Shown here: in pieces, positions 1 to 12,823 of the stretch
Layout of the letters: each line of letters opens with the position of its first letter
How positions within the stretch are numbered: the stretch's first letter is position 1
Assembly: GCA_032158295.1 (NCBI GenBank)
Contig: CM063248.1
Coordinates: forward strand, 21,229,273-21,293,272
Direction of reading: 5' to 3'
Source of the DNA: Pycnopodia helianthoides
Taxonomy: Eukaryota; Echinodermata; Asteroidea; Forcipulatida; Asteriidae
DNA length: 64,000 nt
The notes under the pieces: generated by a model
What the model was told of the DNA's origin: nothing
Database searches by the model: none
The model's input: the letters and a program-made list of their open reading frames with translations, nothing else
Translations under genes and position numbers: made by a program

Positions 1-815
1 AAGTTGTATGCCTGCCTGCATACAAGGCTCTGTGGTGTGATTTACAAGCTTTCAAAATGATACCAACATTCTAAACCTCCAGATAACATATCTGGAGGTG
101 TGTACAATACTGTGTGTATGATAAGCCCAGATAGGTCAGAGTGCTCTAAACAATGTTACAAAAATATATATCAGCAAAATATTAACTGTGTAAGTGAAAC
201 AAGCCTACACTCTAAAAACTCCCTAAAGGGACAGACCATTTACGGGCCAGGCTGACCTGGAAACTGGTTTAACAAAAAATGTGATTTTGACTCGGATTCT
301 GGGTTAGTTTGAGACATTTTTTCAGGTAAGTTTGACACAGACACTGGGTCATACACGTACTGACCTAGACATGGGTCAAGCCTCCTGTGACCCAATTTCC
401 AGGTCAATTCTGACACAGGAGAGTACATACTAATGTATTACCATGATTTACAGAAGAAACACTGTTCAATACAATACCCTTTAAAACAGAAAACAGTACA
501 GGGATCCTTTTTTGTACTGTACATACATTTTGGCATATTCAGAAAGAACTAAAGGGCAACACACTTCAACACAATTCAAGATGCCAAGACTGACATTCAT
601 TTATAGGAGTAATAAAATTAATGACAAAGGAACAATAATATACTCCAAGTGCCTTGAGCAACATTCCTTATTGTGAGTTAACATTTAGAGTTTTTATGTT
701 GGTTGACTCATTAGTTTGGGCGTGTGCTTCACAAGAAACAGAAGACACGTTTAAATACAAGTATACCTTCACAAACAAATACAGGAAACATTCAAAAAGA
801 AAATGACTGAATTAC
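1..815. other. Probable LAMTOR1 intron sequence, no gene seen
   Basis: This stretch follows the GTAATT donor of the last visible LAMTOR1 exon, so it is probably intron. No exon with LAMTOR1 C-terminal coding was found. The short minus-strand reading frame at 240-428 is low-complexity and has no recognisable motif. Confidence 0.5.
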
Positions 816-3800
816 CTGTATGTCCTGGCTCTGTCTAAATATTCATGTTGCTCCATTGTATGTGAGTCAATCGCTGATACATCAATCACATCACTGAACG
901 AATTCAAGATCAACATCAAACATCAAATTATTCCATGGTCACAATGAATAGCTACCCTTACAATCTTGAAACTTGCAGCCTCAGGCAAACTATCATCTTA
1001 AAGATTACAGTGCATGTAACAATAAAATATGAATTTTCTAAGAAATGTACATATATATTCAAGGTTATTTACCTTTACTCTGCCAAATGCAACAAAATGC
1101 ACCAGTTGGTAGAGGTTACTGTATTTTGTTGCATTACAAGTAGGATCATTGATGGGTTTTTGTCATTGTAATGCTGATTCATAGGCAAAATTATTGAGAA
1201 AGATACAATAAAAGTCACATGTGAAAGTTTCAGCTGAATACAGTGTTTACTTGCGGAGAAAACAGCAAACAGACACCAACCCTCAGAAGTCTGAGAAATT
1301 ATTCATGCATGAATCATTTCTCATGCATGAATCATTTCTCCGATTCAAATGTTCTGGGGTAAAAAATTATTAAAACCATATCACTTTGAAGGGAATCCTT
1401 TCTCAAAATAGCTTCTACTATCAACAGCAGCAGTGCTTTTCACCGAGTAATTTTCATGGTCATTAATTTTTTGAGTATTTACCAATCTATGACCCTACCT
1501 TTAAAAAGTCAACTCAAATCGCAACCTCAGTTGCATTGTGTTGAATTTAGCAGGGTACAGGCCTATACCGTTAAGCTCCCAGCAAATTTCAATACATATT
1601 GATGGATTCAGAAGGGTAAAAATACACAGTGCCAAGGCTGGCATAAATCAGTTCACTTCACAAAGAAACAGAATGATGAAATCCTCTGCCTAGAAAGCAC
1701 CTGCTGATGGTTAGGGCTAAGGTTATTTCAGAGGAATAATTGCATTGAATTGCACATTATTGAAAAATCAGTAAATTTAAAAACGGCATAACGGCAAATT
1801 CAACAGGCAACACAAGTGATATACCAAACACACAAAATGCTTGTCATTTGATTGATGGAACATGCATCACGTGTCATCCTTTATATGCCATGTATACTAT
1901 CACGTCACTACAAAGATTTAATATAGGAGTCCCATATGGATAGTTAAAGTACACTTCACAGTGTAGTTTCCCCAAAAATCACTCGCCGAAATCTGGCTTT
2001 TCCATTTCACTCGGCTTGGCCTTTTGAAATGGAACAGTCTAGATTTTACCTCATGCTTATATTCTGTGAAAAAGCAATCATATGAATCCAACATTTGTAT
2101 AATAATGATTACACAATACATAGTTATAGATCAATTCTATGAAATTTAAGTAATGAACAACTACAATCAAAAATTAACACTCAAAATTCACAACAATCTA
2201 AAGTAAAAAACCTGAGTCAAATGGAAGGTAAGCAAGTAGAAAACAAACAACAATAAATTTATGTTGTACAGCTTTAAAATTGGGTCCTTGTGTCAAGAAA
2301 GAGGGTTTTCAGCTTTAAGCTCATACTTTTATAGTACAATAATGACATTCCAGGAATAAATGCAAAACATTCATGAGAATTACTTACTTTGCTGCCTTGT
2401 GTAGTATCCTGTTCAACTCTGATTGTTCATCACCTATCTTTAGGGCATTAGGGCTCTGACTGCCATACTCACTGAAAATAAAAATGAGCCAAATGCAATT
2501 AAAACAAGTACAAAGAAGAAAATAAGAGCAGGCTGTTCAGTTGACCTTAACACCCTTGTAGCGTCTTTGGCTGGAGACCCTCCAATATCTTCCAAAATAT
2601 ACCACCCTAGTAAACTCAATACCTGAATGTTTGGACAAACACAAGATTGGTACTTGCCTATTCTAATGATAAGCAATAGTTACTTAGGTCTGCAGAACAA
2701 GGTAAAACAACTTACTGGTGTTATCATAGTAGGTGTATTTGTATATGTCCCCAACATTGTTCTAAAGTTCTACTATGGGAGAAGCTATCTTGATAACATT
2801 AAAGGTACACGTTGCCTTGGCTCGGTCGAGTTGGTCTATAAAAAGCATTTGTAACCGTTTGTTATAAAATGCAAATGGTTAGAAAGATGTTTTATAAGTA
2901 GAATACAATGATCCACACAAATATGCCTCGAAATTGCTTGGTTTTCCCTTTACACCGTGAACTAACACAGTCGGCCATTTTATGGAGTTAAACTTTTGAC
3001 TCCATAAAATGGCCGACCGTGTTAGTTCGCAAAGACCAACTCGACCGATCCAAGGCAACGTGTACCATTAAGCCTGGCATACAGGAGGACTTTGTAAAAG
3101 TTTTTAATCTGGAAATAAAAAGGGGTGGCAAAATGATCATTATTTGACTTGCTGAAAAGTTCCTCAATGTTATAATAAGCTTCCTTTCTCATCATTAAAT
3201 ACTGTGTACAATGCCTTAATACCTGTTTATTGGTCGACTAGAAGGATGTCGGCCAGGATCTGCTAGGAGCCCACTTCTTTCACCTGGACTTTCATCCTGT
3301 ACACAGTATCATATTATAAAAAAACAGCATCAAAACAATGTAAGGTAAGGATGTGCATCCTTACACACAGGATGAGAAGCTAAGCTGACAAGGATAACCT
3401 AATATGTTAAAAAGTCACTCAGCTATTAACCTGCATTACCAGCAGAGCCCAATTGACAACATTTTGTTTGCTTTTGGCCAAATTAAAACAAGTTTAAACT
3501 AAAGGCATCATGTTTGGTTGACAAACTACATTAATTAGAGCACATTGGAAGTGCTCTGTGGATTGTGAAAGACTAGTCAAGTCTGTTACTGGAATTGTAA
3601 GGTCAAAGTTCATGGCACTGCTCACCATGTCATTCTGCACTTGATATGGTCACCTTTCTCTCCTTTGAAGACTATTAGTGCTCGACCCAAATTTTAAATG
3701 AAGATTTCTTAGTGAAGAGAACTTTCCAATCTTACTGAACAAAACATTTCTTTCAAACTCAATTATCTGTTTACTCCCAAGACTTTGTAAACAGGAAGCA

Positions 3801-3949
3801 TCATCATAAAAGTTAGTCCAGGAGTTCAATGGTTATTGCATTCAAATACATGTGAATGTGCTGAACAATGAATTTTTGAATTCTAAGTGAACCTGACAGA
3901 CACCAACCTGCATGTGTTTATCCTCATTTCGTCCAAAGCAACAACCCAT
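816..3949 (-). CDS. LAMTOR1: LAMTOR1 (p18), Ragulator lysosomal anchor; 3' end outside window
   Basis: LAMTOR1 anchors the Ragulator complex, and through it the Rag GTPases and mTORC1, to the late endosome/lysosome surface by lipidation of its N-terminus. Four exons are visible: 3908-3949, 3223-3296, 2388-2471 and 816-893. All have AG acceptors and GT donors and join in phase. Exon 1 reads MGCCFGRNEDKHMQ: Gly2 is the myristoylation site and Cys3/Cys4 are palmitoylation sites. Exon 2 gives DESPGERSGLLADPG, exon 3 the ALKIGDEQSELNRILHKAA stretch, and exon 4 VIDVSAIDSHTMEQHEYLDRA. This order matches the N-terminal 90 or so residues of the vertebrate protein. The C-terminal roughly 65 residues (human total 161) do not appear in positions 1-815, so the last exon or exons lie past the left edge. 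Identification is from recalled family sequence. It is strong for exons 1 and 4 and good for the middle. Confidence 0.9.
1137..1265 (+). repeat. Dispersed repeat (also 34905-35020 minus, 61720-61850)
   Basis: Three copies in this window share GGTTTTTGTCA, AGATACAATAAAAGTCACAT and GTGAAAGTTTCAGCTGAATA in order. It lies in the LAMTOR1 intron, directly before the truncated TTAA MITE, and the two may form one composite element. Confidence 0.7.
1275..1504. mobile_element. Truncated copy of a TTAA-type MITE
   Basis: The stretch ending in ACCTTTAA near 1504 closely resembles the right part of the element at 13965-14354. Shared features are a CATGCATGAA motif beside a TTTCTC run, 'TTTGAAGGGAAT', 'CAGCAGTGCT' and 'GGTCATTAATTTTTTGAG'. 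The matching left terminus is not present. It lies in the LAMTOR1 intron between exons 3 and 4. Confidence 0.6.
2803..3067. mobile_element. MITE with TTAA target duplication and nested hairpin
   Basis: The terminal inverted repeats begin AGGTACACGTTGCCTTGG on the left and TGGTACACGTTGCCTTGG on the right (reverse complement), and continue into GTCGAGTTGGTCT. TTAA flanks both sides (2799-2802 and 3068-3071). Inside, a second, nearly perfect hairpin at about 2947-3030 pairs ACTAACAC.GTCGGCCATTTTATGGAGT with its complement. The element sits in the LAMTOR1 intron between exons 2 and 3. The TTAA duplication suggests a piggyBac- or Kolobok-type source; the superfamily is inferred. Confidence 0.8.
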
Positions 3950-4935
3950 GTTTTACATGTGGTGTAACTTGCTCATCTAGACCTGGATGGGCGGATGTCA
4001 AAGTAGTAGACAATTCTGCCTCAATGTTGTTACCACATGCACACTTCAGACAGCTAATAACAGAATTTAAAAAATAATAACAATTTGATAAAATTATCTC
4101 AGGCTTACGTAATGGAGAAGTTAAAATTTATTCAGGTTTCAAAGGCGAAATTTGGCATTAGTTGTGATAATCGTAACCCTCCTCTCGATCATCCCAACTA
4201 TTGGAAGTACCTGTTCTCCTCTGATCTACCCTGAGTATTAACTGCAGTTCCCCGACACTGAGTTGATTTAATCAGAAATGATTGTAAAATGATTGATACA
4301 ATTATTTATTTATTGATGCAAACAATATTTTCCTCCATGAGACTATCAAATGCTAACTGAGGTTACCGCAGGTTTTGCTTAAAAAAAAACAGTTTTGAGA
4401 TACATGTACATACAATGTACAACACTTAATGTGTCGGTTAAAACCGTTGGGCCTACTCTACACGACACGACACATGTACTCAAAAGATATGCTAAGCTAT
4501 GCTGTACCTGTCCTCCACTTTTTCACCAATTATGACCAAAAACAATATGGTTTGGGGGTTTGGTTAATTATAATGAATTTAGATGTGGAGGTAAGGGAAC
4601 AATTTTTGTATCTGACTGCCACTAGTTTTAACTCATTGTTACCAATGCAATCTCATTAGAGCAAATAAGATAATATTTTATTTCATAATGAATGAAAATA
4701 TGGCAGTCGTAAACAGAAATTTTAATGATGTCCGCCCTTGTCATCTATTCCAAAGATTTGAGAATGAAACAGAAAAACAAGCAGAAACAGAAATTTGCAA
4801 AGCTGAATAATAAAACTTAAACTAATAAAAAGTAAGAAAGGAGGGGAGGCTTCCAATAAATCAAATTAAAATTTATCCTCAAAGAAAAAGCCATGTTGTT
4901 GAACTATTTTAGTGTATTTCTAATACAAGTAATAG

Positions 4936-5462
4936 TACTGTTCCATCCCAACTTGACAATCACCCGAACTATAGTTGGGACTGGTCCCAACTCAAATGCT
5001 ACAGTTAGTTGGGGTGCCCCAACAGTAGTTGGGATCCCCATGCAGCTGTACAGGATAAGCCTCGATCCACACAAAAGTGACATGCCTCCACACGAAAGTG
5101 GTAACCGTGTTCGATTGTGCTGCGTGCATGGACTGCATGCTGTGTGACACAATAAATGGAAGGCTTATCAAGATTTTCTATTTCATACATTGGCCTCGGC
5201 TCGTGTCAAAATTGATGAAGGAGCAAGTTGAGCCGGCCGTAGCTCAAGACGTAACTCAAGGTTTGGAAAACCCTTGGTTGAATCATACATACATAGAGCA
5301 AGCAATGAATCATTGTCCTTTCTCTATGGTTGAATCGGTATTCCGACAGCTAGCCACGAGTTACTGCAATCCCAACTGTAGTTGGGCCGCCCCAGCTGTA
5401 ACACTCAAGTTGAGGTTGGGACAGTCCAAACTATAGTTGGGGCAATTGTCAGGCGGTACAGT
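4936..5462. mobile_element. Non-autonomous DNA transposon with about 90-bp inverted repeats
   Basis: The left arm from about 4936 includes CCGAACTATAGTTGGGACTG, a CCCAACTC run and TTGGGGTGCCCCAAC. The right arm (about 5370-5462) read in reverse complement gives the same order of motifs (CCCCAACTATAGTTTGGACTG, then CCCAACCTCA, then GGGGCGGCCCAACTACAG), with perhaps 75-80% identity by eye. Internal sub-palindromes recur in both arms. The core has no transposase reading frame. Ends and target duplication are not sharply defined. Confidence 0.7.
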
Positions 5463-6926
5463 AGCAAAAGTATTATTTTAACTATTTACTTTCCGTCATT
5501 ACCCTTTTTTATTAAATCAAAACACATTCAAAAGATAAAGTCAATAGTTTTAACACATTACTTAATTGAAAAACTCAAATTACAGAACAAGTGAGTGAGT
5601 ACGACTACGACTCTACAAAACTCAGAACAAGCTTCGAGCATAGAGCATGATATGACACTGCCAGTTTCAGTCTGCATTATTAAATAATGGTATAACTCTA
5701 TCAATCAGACAGTACCATTGAGTGATATGAAGAAAGGCTGAGGAGGCACAACAACACAAATCAAACCTGTTGTGGCAGCCGGATACAGGAGTTCAGCAAA
5801 ATTTGTACATTACCTTCCTTTAAAACAGGAACAGTTACGATATAAAATGTTCGACAAGGAATAACATCGTAGATTCGTAGCAAATTATATTTTAGTAACT
5901 AAAAATAGTATGATTTTCACACACAAAACACTTGAGAGCTACCTCCATGGTCCATGTAATGATGAACAGCACGTGATCTTGACTGGTTCATGTTACACTG
6001 TAGAGGGCGCTATCACTAATTAAGGGAAACAACATTAAAGGGGCACTCACCGAGGATCCACGAGAAAGTGACTTAGTATGCCTTCTAGTTTAGATATTCT
6101 CTTTTAACATACATTGTTCAATTAATAAATTTGAACACATTTCCTATTGATAAAAACAGTTGTACTTGCACATGTTATCTAACAGTGTCTAATTGTGTTA
6201 TACTTATGATCGACATTTATTAAGAAAAACTTCAAAACCCAAATTTAGTTTTTTTTTTGCAGTATCTATGTTTAGCAATACATTTTATGGCTCCTCGCAT
6301 AAGCAAACTGACAGCATATATGCATTGCCTATCAAGCAGAGCGCATGCTTCATAGAAATTTACAAAATTATACAAACTCAGTGATATGCATGTGTTTTGA
6401 TTTTAAATCTTTATTTCATAACTGTATGACTTACAAACTAAACTGAAAAAAACCCAAACAAATAAAGCCAGTTGAATAATTATCCCAAAGAGACAAGTAA
6501 ACAAAAATTACAAAATAAATTGAAGGTTTGTCACTGGATTTCATATTCCAACTATATACATATTTTTACAATAATAAAATTTCTTCACCAAGCGAAAGAA
6601 GTAGAATAGTCAACATTTTACAAAGAACCAGTGAGTAGGTTTCTGAACAAACTGTCATAAGCTACATAAAAAACACCCCACTAAAAAACAAAAGGCATGG
6701 CTTCATCAGGGGGTATGGTACATCACTGGGTTTATTCCCATCCTCTTGTTCTCAAACGACACACCAAACAACCAACCCATGAAATTTCATCAAATTATTA
6801 GGTTGTCATATTTCCAAGGAGAACAACAAAACCGTCATATTTTGTCGGTGTACATTTATAAACAAAATATTTGCAGTACATGTTGTTAATTACATGATTT
6901 AAACTGGCCTCTTGTCATTGGGCAAT

Positions 6927-6988
6927 CTCGGTGGTATAGTGGTAAGACATCTGCTCTAGAAAGGTTATGGGTTCAAATCCAACCCGAG
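6927..6988 (+). mobile_element. tRNA-like sequence, probable SINE head
   Basis: A box A-like TGGTATAGTGG and a box B-like GGTTCAAATCC are correctly ordered, and CTCGG at the start pairs with CCGAG at the end, like an acceptor stem. At about 62 nt it is shorter than a real tRNA and the anticodon arm does not fold convincingly, so a tRNA-derived SINE or decayed tRNA is more likely than a working gene. Confidence 0.55.
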
Positions 6989-8554
6989 TAGAATGCCTTC
7001 GGATTTGTTTCCACAGGACATGGGAGTACGCAGTGCATATCAAACTTCGGCGTAGGGTAAAAACAAAATTTGTTTTGGCAAATTGAAACAATAATCGAGT
7101 ACTGGGGGAAATTTAAACAAGAACTGAAATGTTTTGGACAGAAACATTTCACAGGACATTTGGTACTTATGAATTGTCAATTTATTTATTTGAACATTAC
7201 TATGTAATGTATCATCATGCCTAAGACAGTTTATGACCTAGTTACTGTTTTGTTAAGTGTTTTGGGGGAAAATCCCTGTTGTAGGTGTGCTGCTGCCATC
7301 TGGCTCTCCAAAAACAAGATAAACAAAGTAGCTAACCAGTGGTAAAATACTATACAAATAAATGAATATTTATGTGTGCAATGGTGAGAATATATCATGA
7401 GTTTGAAAAATGGAATGTTCCATTCATCCAAATGAAGCCGAATTAAATGGAACATTGCACGAATGCAAAACACTCATTGTCTGTTGAATATAAAATCCCA
7501 GTAGAACTTTGTCATTTTGAGGAAGGATTGTTTCTGGCATCCAATCCCAATGAGGGCGTTTTGAACTGCTGTGTATAACGCACCGTGTGGTCTAGCATGC
7601 AATAGTAAAAAAGGATTGGACAAAAATGAAAAGTGTATACCAAATTGTGCAATTTATGACATAAGCCATGTAATGGGTCGATTAATGAATATTGCATGAC
7701 CTACAATCCTCCAATCAAAAGACAAGGATCAGCTTGGGCTTTATAGAAAGTGCGCTATTGCACACACCACAAATCTATTGGCATGATTGGTAAAACAAGT
7801 CACGATAAAGTCATTTACAGAATGCAGAATGTGATGAATCTACCTACTCACATGCCAATGACCAGTCCACTTAAATGACTGAACAAACTTTGAAGCCAAA
7901 CTTTTTCAGAATGGTTCTGCTCTTCCTTGCCCAGGTTAGCAAAAAATGATTCAAGCACAACTATTATCAGCCTTGATAAGCTATGTCAGACAACCTTGCT
8001 AGTAGGTGACCCAAGAGGCATTGATAAATACTAAAAAGTCATCTGATGGTTCTTGTTCAAACTGGCAATCAAACACTCTCTTTCAGCCACTACATCAGAC
8101 AGCAGCGCATCTTATGGAATTAGGTAATCGCTTAAGCTGGTCTTCAATATTTCACTGCCCTCCGGGTGACAAATTCAAACATCGCTCTCTCCAAATCAAC
8201 AGGCCTAGCTTTTCACTTCCTGGCAATTAAAGACAAAAACATAAATATTGTTTGTCATTATGCTGTGTTTTGCATTTTATCCAAGAACAGCCTTATGAAA
8301 ACACAGACCTCTTATTTATACCTAACAATGTATGAGCAGGTTAATGGTAAATGGTTTCAACAAGTGAACATACTTCTGAGAATGTTGGATACAAATGTAA
8401 TGATCATTCCAAGAAATAAACCAACTAAAACACATTTAAATCTTCGACACACAAAATATATTTACAAGCTTCTGCTTGCCTTTGGGACAACACTGAACCC
8501 TAATTCTATGTAATTTACAGCAACAAACCAGACATAGAAAATGGTTCAAACTGC

Positions 8555-11500
8555 TTACTTTTTTGCGCCGCCAAATCCTGAGAACCCCATCATGGCTGCC
8601 ATATCAGGATCAACACCTGAATCCAAATCGTCATCGTCTGCCTTTCGTTTTCTATCCTGTTTCTTCTCTTTCTTGTAGGCCTTTTGTTTGGCTTCCTGAT
8701 GAATCAAACCATCATCAAACAAAGTTATTATGCAGAAAAGATATCCAGCACATTTAAGGAACTTATCACCTGTCAAAAACTGAGACATAATGCAACATTT
8801 GTATGTGCATTAGGAGGATGTTAGCTTACTGTTGTGAAAGGTAGATCAGAACCAACCTGATGGCTTCAGCAGCAGATATAGCCAGGTTGCTGAAAATGCC
8901 TATTATTTAGAATTAAATACCTTTTGACCTACTGTGTGTTCCACCACTCAAATGACAAGGATCTAGCTTTTACTTTTTGTCAGAAAAATCAGTGAGCGAT
9001 GACATCACTTGCAAAATCTGTGGCACACCTGTACCTTTGCATATCCAAAGTTCAAAGGATTTAACAACCACAAGTTATCTGCTGATTAGAAACTGGTTAC
9101 ATTTCAAATTATTATGCCATTTGATGTAAAATAACTCCCACTGGTTTACTGCTTGCTTATTGTAAACTTAATCAAGTCTGAAGAAAAACGAAAACCTTTA
9201 GAAAACCCCCCAAGTATAAGAATGTTTCCTTACCTCTTCTCTGAGTTCTTGCATTCTTGATTCAAAGTCGTAATCTTTCTTTTTCTCTTCCCGCTTCCTC
9301 TTGTTCAGCTCAAAACGCTTTTTGACTTGGTCCAAGGTGGAGCGTTCAACTTTCATGGACATGCCAAGATTTCGTTGATCTGCAAATCAAAATGGAAGTA
9401 AGAGGTAAAATTGATTGATTTTGTGTCTCATACAAAAATGTCTTTACTTTGGGTATTTCACTTTGGTCTATTTCCACTGTCTCTGTGTGCATAAGGAATA
9501 TTGTTACGCCTCATGCAAATAATGGTACCACACTATTTCCCCTCTCGCCTCAGTTTAGTTACATTGACTTGAATGGGAGAGAGAGTAAGATGACTTCAAC
9601 ATTGAGTACACATAACACTGGGGTTTAGTCCTCCTTGGTACTTACGTTTCTTGCCATTGATGTGATCAAGGAAGTTGATGGAGTCTTTAACGACGCAGTC
9701 ACACACATTGCAGTAGTACCCGCCCATCTGGGATGAGGGCGTTGTCTTGGTGATAACCTGTGACTTGCCAAGGCGGGACTCCAAGGGCAACTTTGTACTC
9801 TCTCTGCTTGAGGAGTTCTCGTCTAACAGGTGGCTCATTTCGTTTCCTCTCTGTTAATACAAAGTACAGGACTGGTAACTCAAATTTAAAGGCCCTACAA
9901 TTCACCGCTGCCTATTTTGATTGCAGCCACAGAATTAAGCTTGTGCGTGCACAAAGACCCTGTCAAAATCATCTGTTGTTATTCTGCTAATTTTACTTAA
10001 CACAACCACTAAATTCAAGATGTTTTTTCACAGTGTGGTTTATTGAAATCTAGGTAGTGAAAATGAATTTAATCTTCATAAAATCAATGATCTTTACACT
10101 TAAACAGTGGTTACCAATAAATTACACACAATTGTTTCCTGATCTATTTATCAAAAGTACATGATATACAAAAATAAATGGCCATAAGAAGTGTTACTGT
10201 TACCATCAATCTGGTATGTTCAAACTATATTCATTTATGGTCAACATTTTGGGGAAAATTCAATTAAAACGATCACAAATATCTTTGAAAAAAGGTTTTA
10301 ACTCTTTTATTTGGGTTTTGCAGTGTAAAAAAGGCAAACGAATGAACCAACTTTCCCTTGATGTTTATTACATATATAAACAATTTGTTAGTGGAAAGTT
10401 TGGCGTTGTGAAGGAATGTCTCTGAATGTTGAGCTTACCATTTTCAGTACTGTCATCTGTTTCCTTATCCAACCGCTCCTTGGCAATCTTCTCAAATTCA
10501 TCCCTATCCCACTTCCTCCTGTGGTCATCAGGTCTCTAAAACACAAAAAAAACAATCATTGAAAAAGTTTTTGATTAAATATAAACTTCCAGTTTTGGTA
10601 TAACAAGTAAGCAAAACAAATTAATACAAAACCTAGAACCTAATTAATACAATGCAAATTGAACCCTGTGTTGTCAGGATGATAGACTTGATTCCAAGTC
10701 TGTGATTGAGGCCTGAAATTGTGCCCTCTTGTGAATTAAACTTCGAAGTTAAGGTAAGCCTGAACATCTGACATCACACTTCGAGGCTCATGAATAATGC
10801 CAGATAACTTCCTGACAGAATGCCGCCAGATGTAACTTCCACCTCGCAGTCATTTCATATTTACGCAGAGATTCGCAGTCAATTCACACATACATGTACA
10901 CATATAACATAGTAAATAAAACAACATTACATTGTACACCATTATGCACATGCTGTATGCAGACGATCGAAAGTTCAAGATGCCAAACTACATACTGTAC
11001 ATCACCTCGGACCAATCATAACACAGACATGGAAAGCTTACGTCATTGCACTTCCATGGCTGATGCAAAACAAAATAACCATGTGACCTTTTGTTTTTTG
11101 AAAAATGCTTGAAACTGCCAAATTTGATGGTTTCTTTTAGGAACGGTTCTTTTCCATTCCTGGAAGATCTTTGGAGTCATGTTTTAGTCATGTTTTTACC
11201 CAAATAGATCAATGAAGTCAGTGCCAGTGTGTCCCTTTCATGATGTTTAAGTGGTCTATATTTTGGGATCATATCCGTGGTCTTTTAATATACATGTATG
11301 ACTATGAGTTTATTCTTAAAAGTTGTACAAGTTTGGTAACAAGGCTGACAGAAATGGCTGAAATTACACAGCTAACAAATACGTACGAAACCTTCCTTAC
11401 CCTCCAGTCTACGCAGATTCAAGGGTTAATATGATTAAACTAAATGTAGATCCATTACATTATCGGGGTACAGGAAATGAGGAGCATGACTGTATACAAA

Positions 11501-12823
11501 AATTGATAGGGCCGAAGCATTGCAACTTTCTAAAATACTAAAAGTAACATGATAGATTCCCACAGTTGCATTCATTTTTAAGACCCAAAATAGTATGTTA
11601 TTTACCCAAATGAGATATTGTTTTTGGTTCATAACTGGCATGAAAAGAGGTTTCTAGTAAGAAAACGCGCTTGTTTACATGTAGGTATAATTTATGAAAA
11701 ATCTCAGAGCTGGCAATTGCTCAATTAAAGTGCTGACTATCTGCTGAATGGCCGCATTACCTATTCAATAGTATTTAGTCTTGTTTTAGTCACTTTTGCT
11801 CCCCGCTGCTTGCTGCTGACTCACTGTGAGAGTGAGCGATGAATACCAAGAAATCGGCTTGACTAAAGACCACTCATCGCACATGCAGATGATCAGTAAA
11901 CATCATGGGGACAACATTGTTTAATCAAGCCTTTTAAGATTTTTCATAAAATAACCCCAAACGACTGCGCACATTTTCATCTTAAATGTGCTGTCCAAAA
12001 AAGAGCTACAGTTTAGTGACAGGGTCGACGAGGGATCTCAGCATGAAAACATTGGTTTCAATTCAGAAAATTATTTGACCTCATGGAGTTACTTATTACT
12101 TTGGCATAGGGCCAAGAAGTGAAAGAAGTCCAGCATATTATTGGCACTGTTTATGATGAGGCTACCCAACACCATCCTAACTTTGTTCTGCGCTTGTGAC
12201 AACAAGAATTAAGGAATTCTGAAATTACACTTTTACACACTACAGTTACACTGCTGACAATCATCATGACTGGACTACAGTTAGACGTTCGTGGGCAGAC
12301 CAGTTTTTCAAAATTCTTCTCAAGTTTTTGAACAAAAGTAACACTTTAAACAGAAGTTAGATCCAGCAGAACGCTCTTTCTATCGAATTTACCCTTTCAG
12401 TTTTAACCTTTCTGGACGTAAATTCTTTTCATAATCATAAAACACAGCATATTAATATTTCACAAGTGGTGAGAATTTGGTTGAACGACCAAGATCGCGC
12501 GGTGTTCAAAGTTTGCGCCCGAGCTATCCTGCGCAAATTTTTAAATCATGCAAGGAATCAAAGCTAGTGCCGCACAAAATGGCACACCGCGCGAATTTTG
12601 AAAGGGCCATTTTCAAAGATTGCGCCCAACATGTACACATTACAATATGCCCATTTGCAAATCGCACTCACTAATCTGGTTTGTTGGTTGAGATCACAAA
12701 ATATAGTTGATATTTTCATATTCATTGTTAAAATTATTTCAATGTTTCCGGCTGTATGTTTTCCATGAATAAAAATGTTATATAAATGAAAAAACTTACG
12801 TTTGCTGAGCTGTTAGAAGCCAT
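8555..12823 (-). CDS. ZMAT2: ZMAT2 (Snu23), spliceosomal matrin-type zinc finger; frame broken in exon 3
   Basis: ZMAT2/Snu23 is a component of the U4/U6.U5 tri-snRNP and pre-catalytic spliceosome, acting in the nucleus near the 5' splice site. The five exons are 12800-12823, 10439-10535, 9646-9850, 9234-9379 and 8555-8695. The start MASNSSAN in exon 1 is followed by [20 protein letters not shown], then the matrin/U1-type C2H2 finger ([26 protein letters not shown] with the final His codon split across exons 3 and 4), [20 protein letters not shown], a charged coiled region, and the conserved tail [15 protein letters not shown]. Length is about 203 residues against 199 in human. All splice phases agree only if one base in exon 3 is discounted: the frame reading ..LKQREYKVA shifts by one at a CCC run (9785-9787) before [15 protein letters not shown]. 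An assembly or sequencing indel is the simplest explanation; a real frameshift would remove the zinc finger. Confidence 0.93.
10755..10870. repeat. Dispersed repeat, shared with 26045-26145
   Basis: The pair shares GAACATCTGAC, CACACTT.GAGGCTC and GAATAA.GC.AGATA in the same order. It lies in ZMAT2 intron 1. The partner lies in an ASAH1 intron. No coding capacity. Confidence 0.55.

Larger units (their letters stand above)
3950..8554. other. LAMTOR1 upstream / ZMAT2 downstream intergenic region
   Basis: No convincing coding exon was found on either strand. The region should contain the LAMTOR1 promoter and 5' untranslated sequence just above 3949 and the ZMAT2 3' untranslated region just below 8555. 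It also holds a large inverted-repeat element (about 4936-5462), a partial palindromic-MITE fragment near 4160-4200 and a tRNA-like SINE head near 6927. The rest is AT-rich unique-looking sequence. Confidence 0.6.

Noticed and set aside
2440..2676. Open minus-strand frame with a hydrophobic stretch resembling a membrane segment (FFFVLVLIAFGSFLFSVS)
   Set aside because: The hydrophobic part is the polypyrimidine tract of an intron. A strong TTTTCAG acceptor inside it opens LAMTOR1 exon 3 in a different frame.
8563..8757. Plus-strand open frame opposite the ZMAT2 last exon
   Set aside because: Antisense shadow of a conserved coding exon; no independent features.
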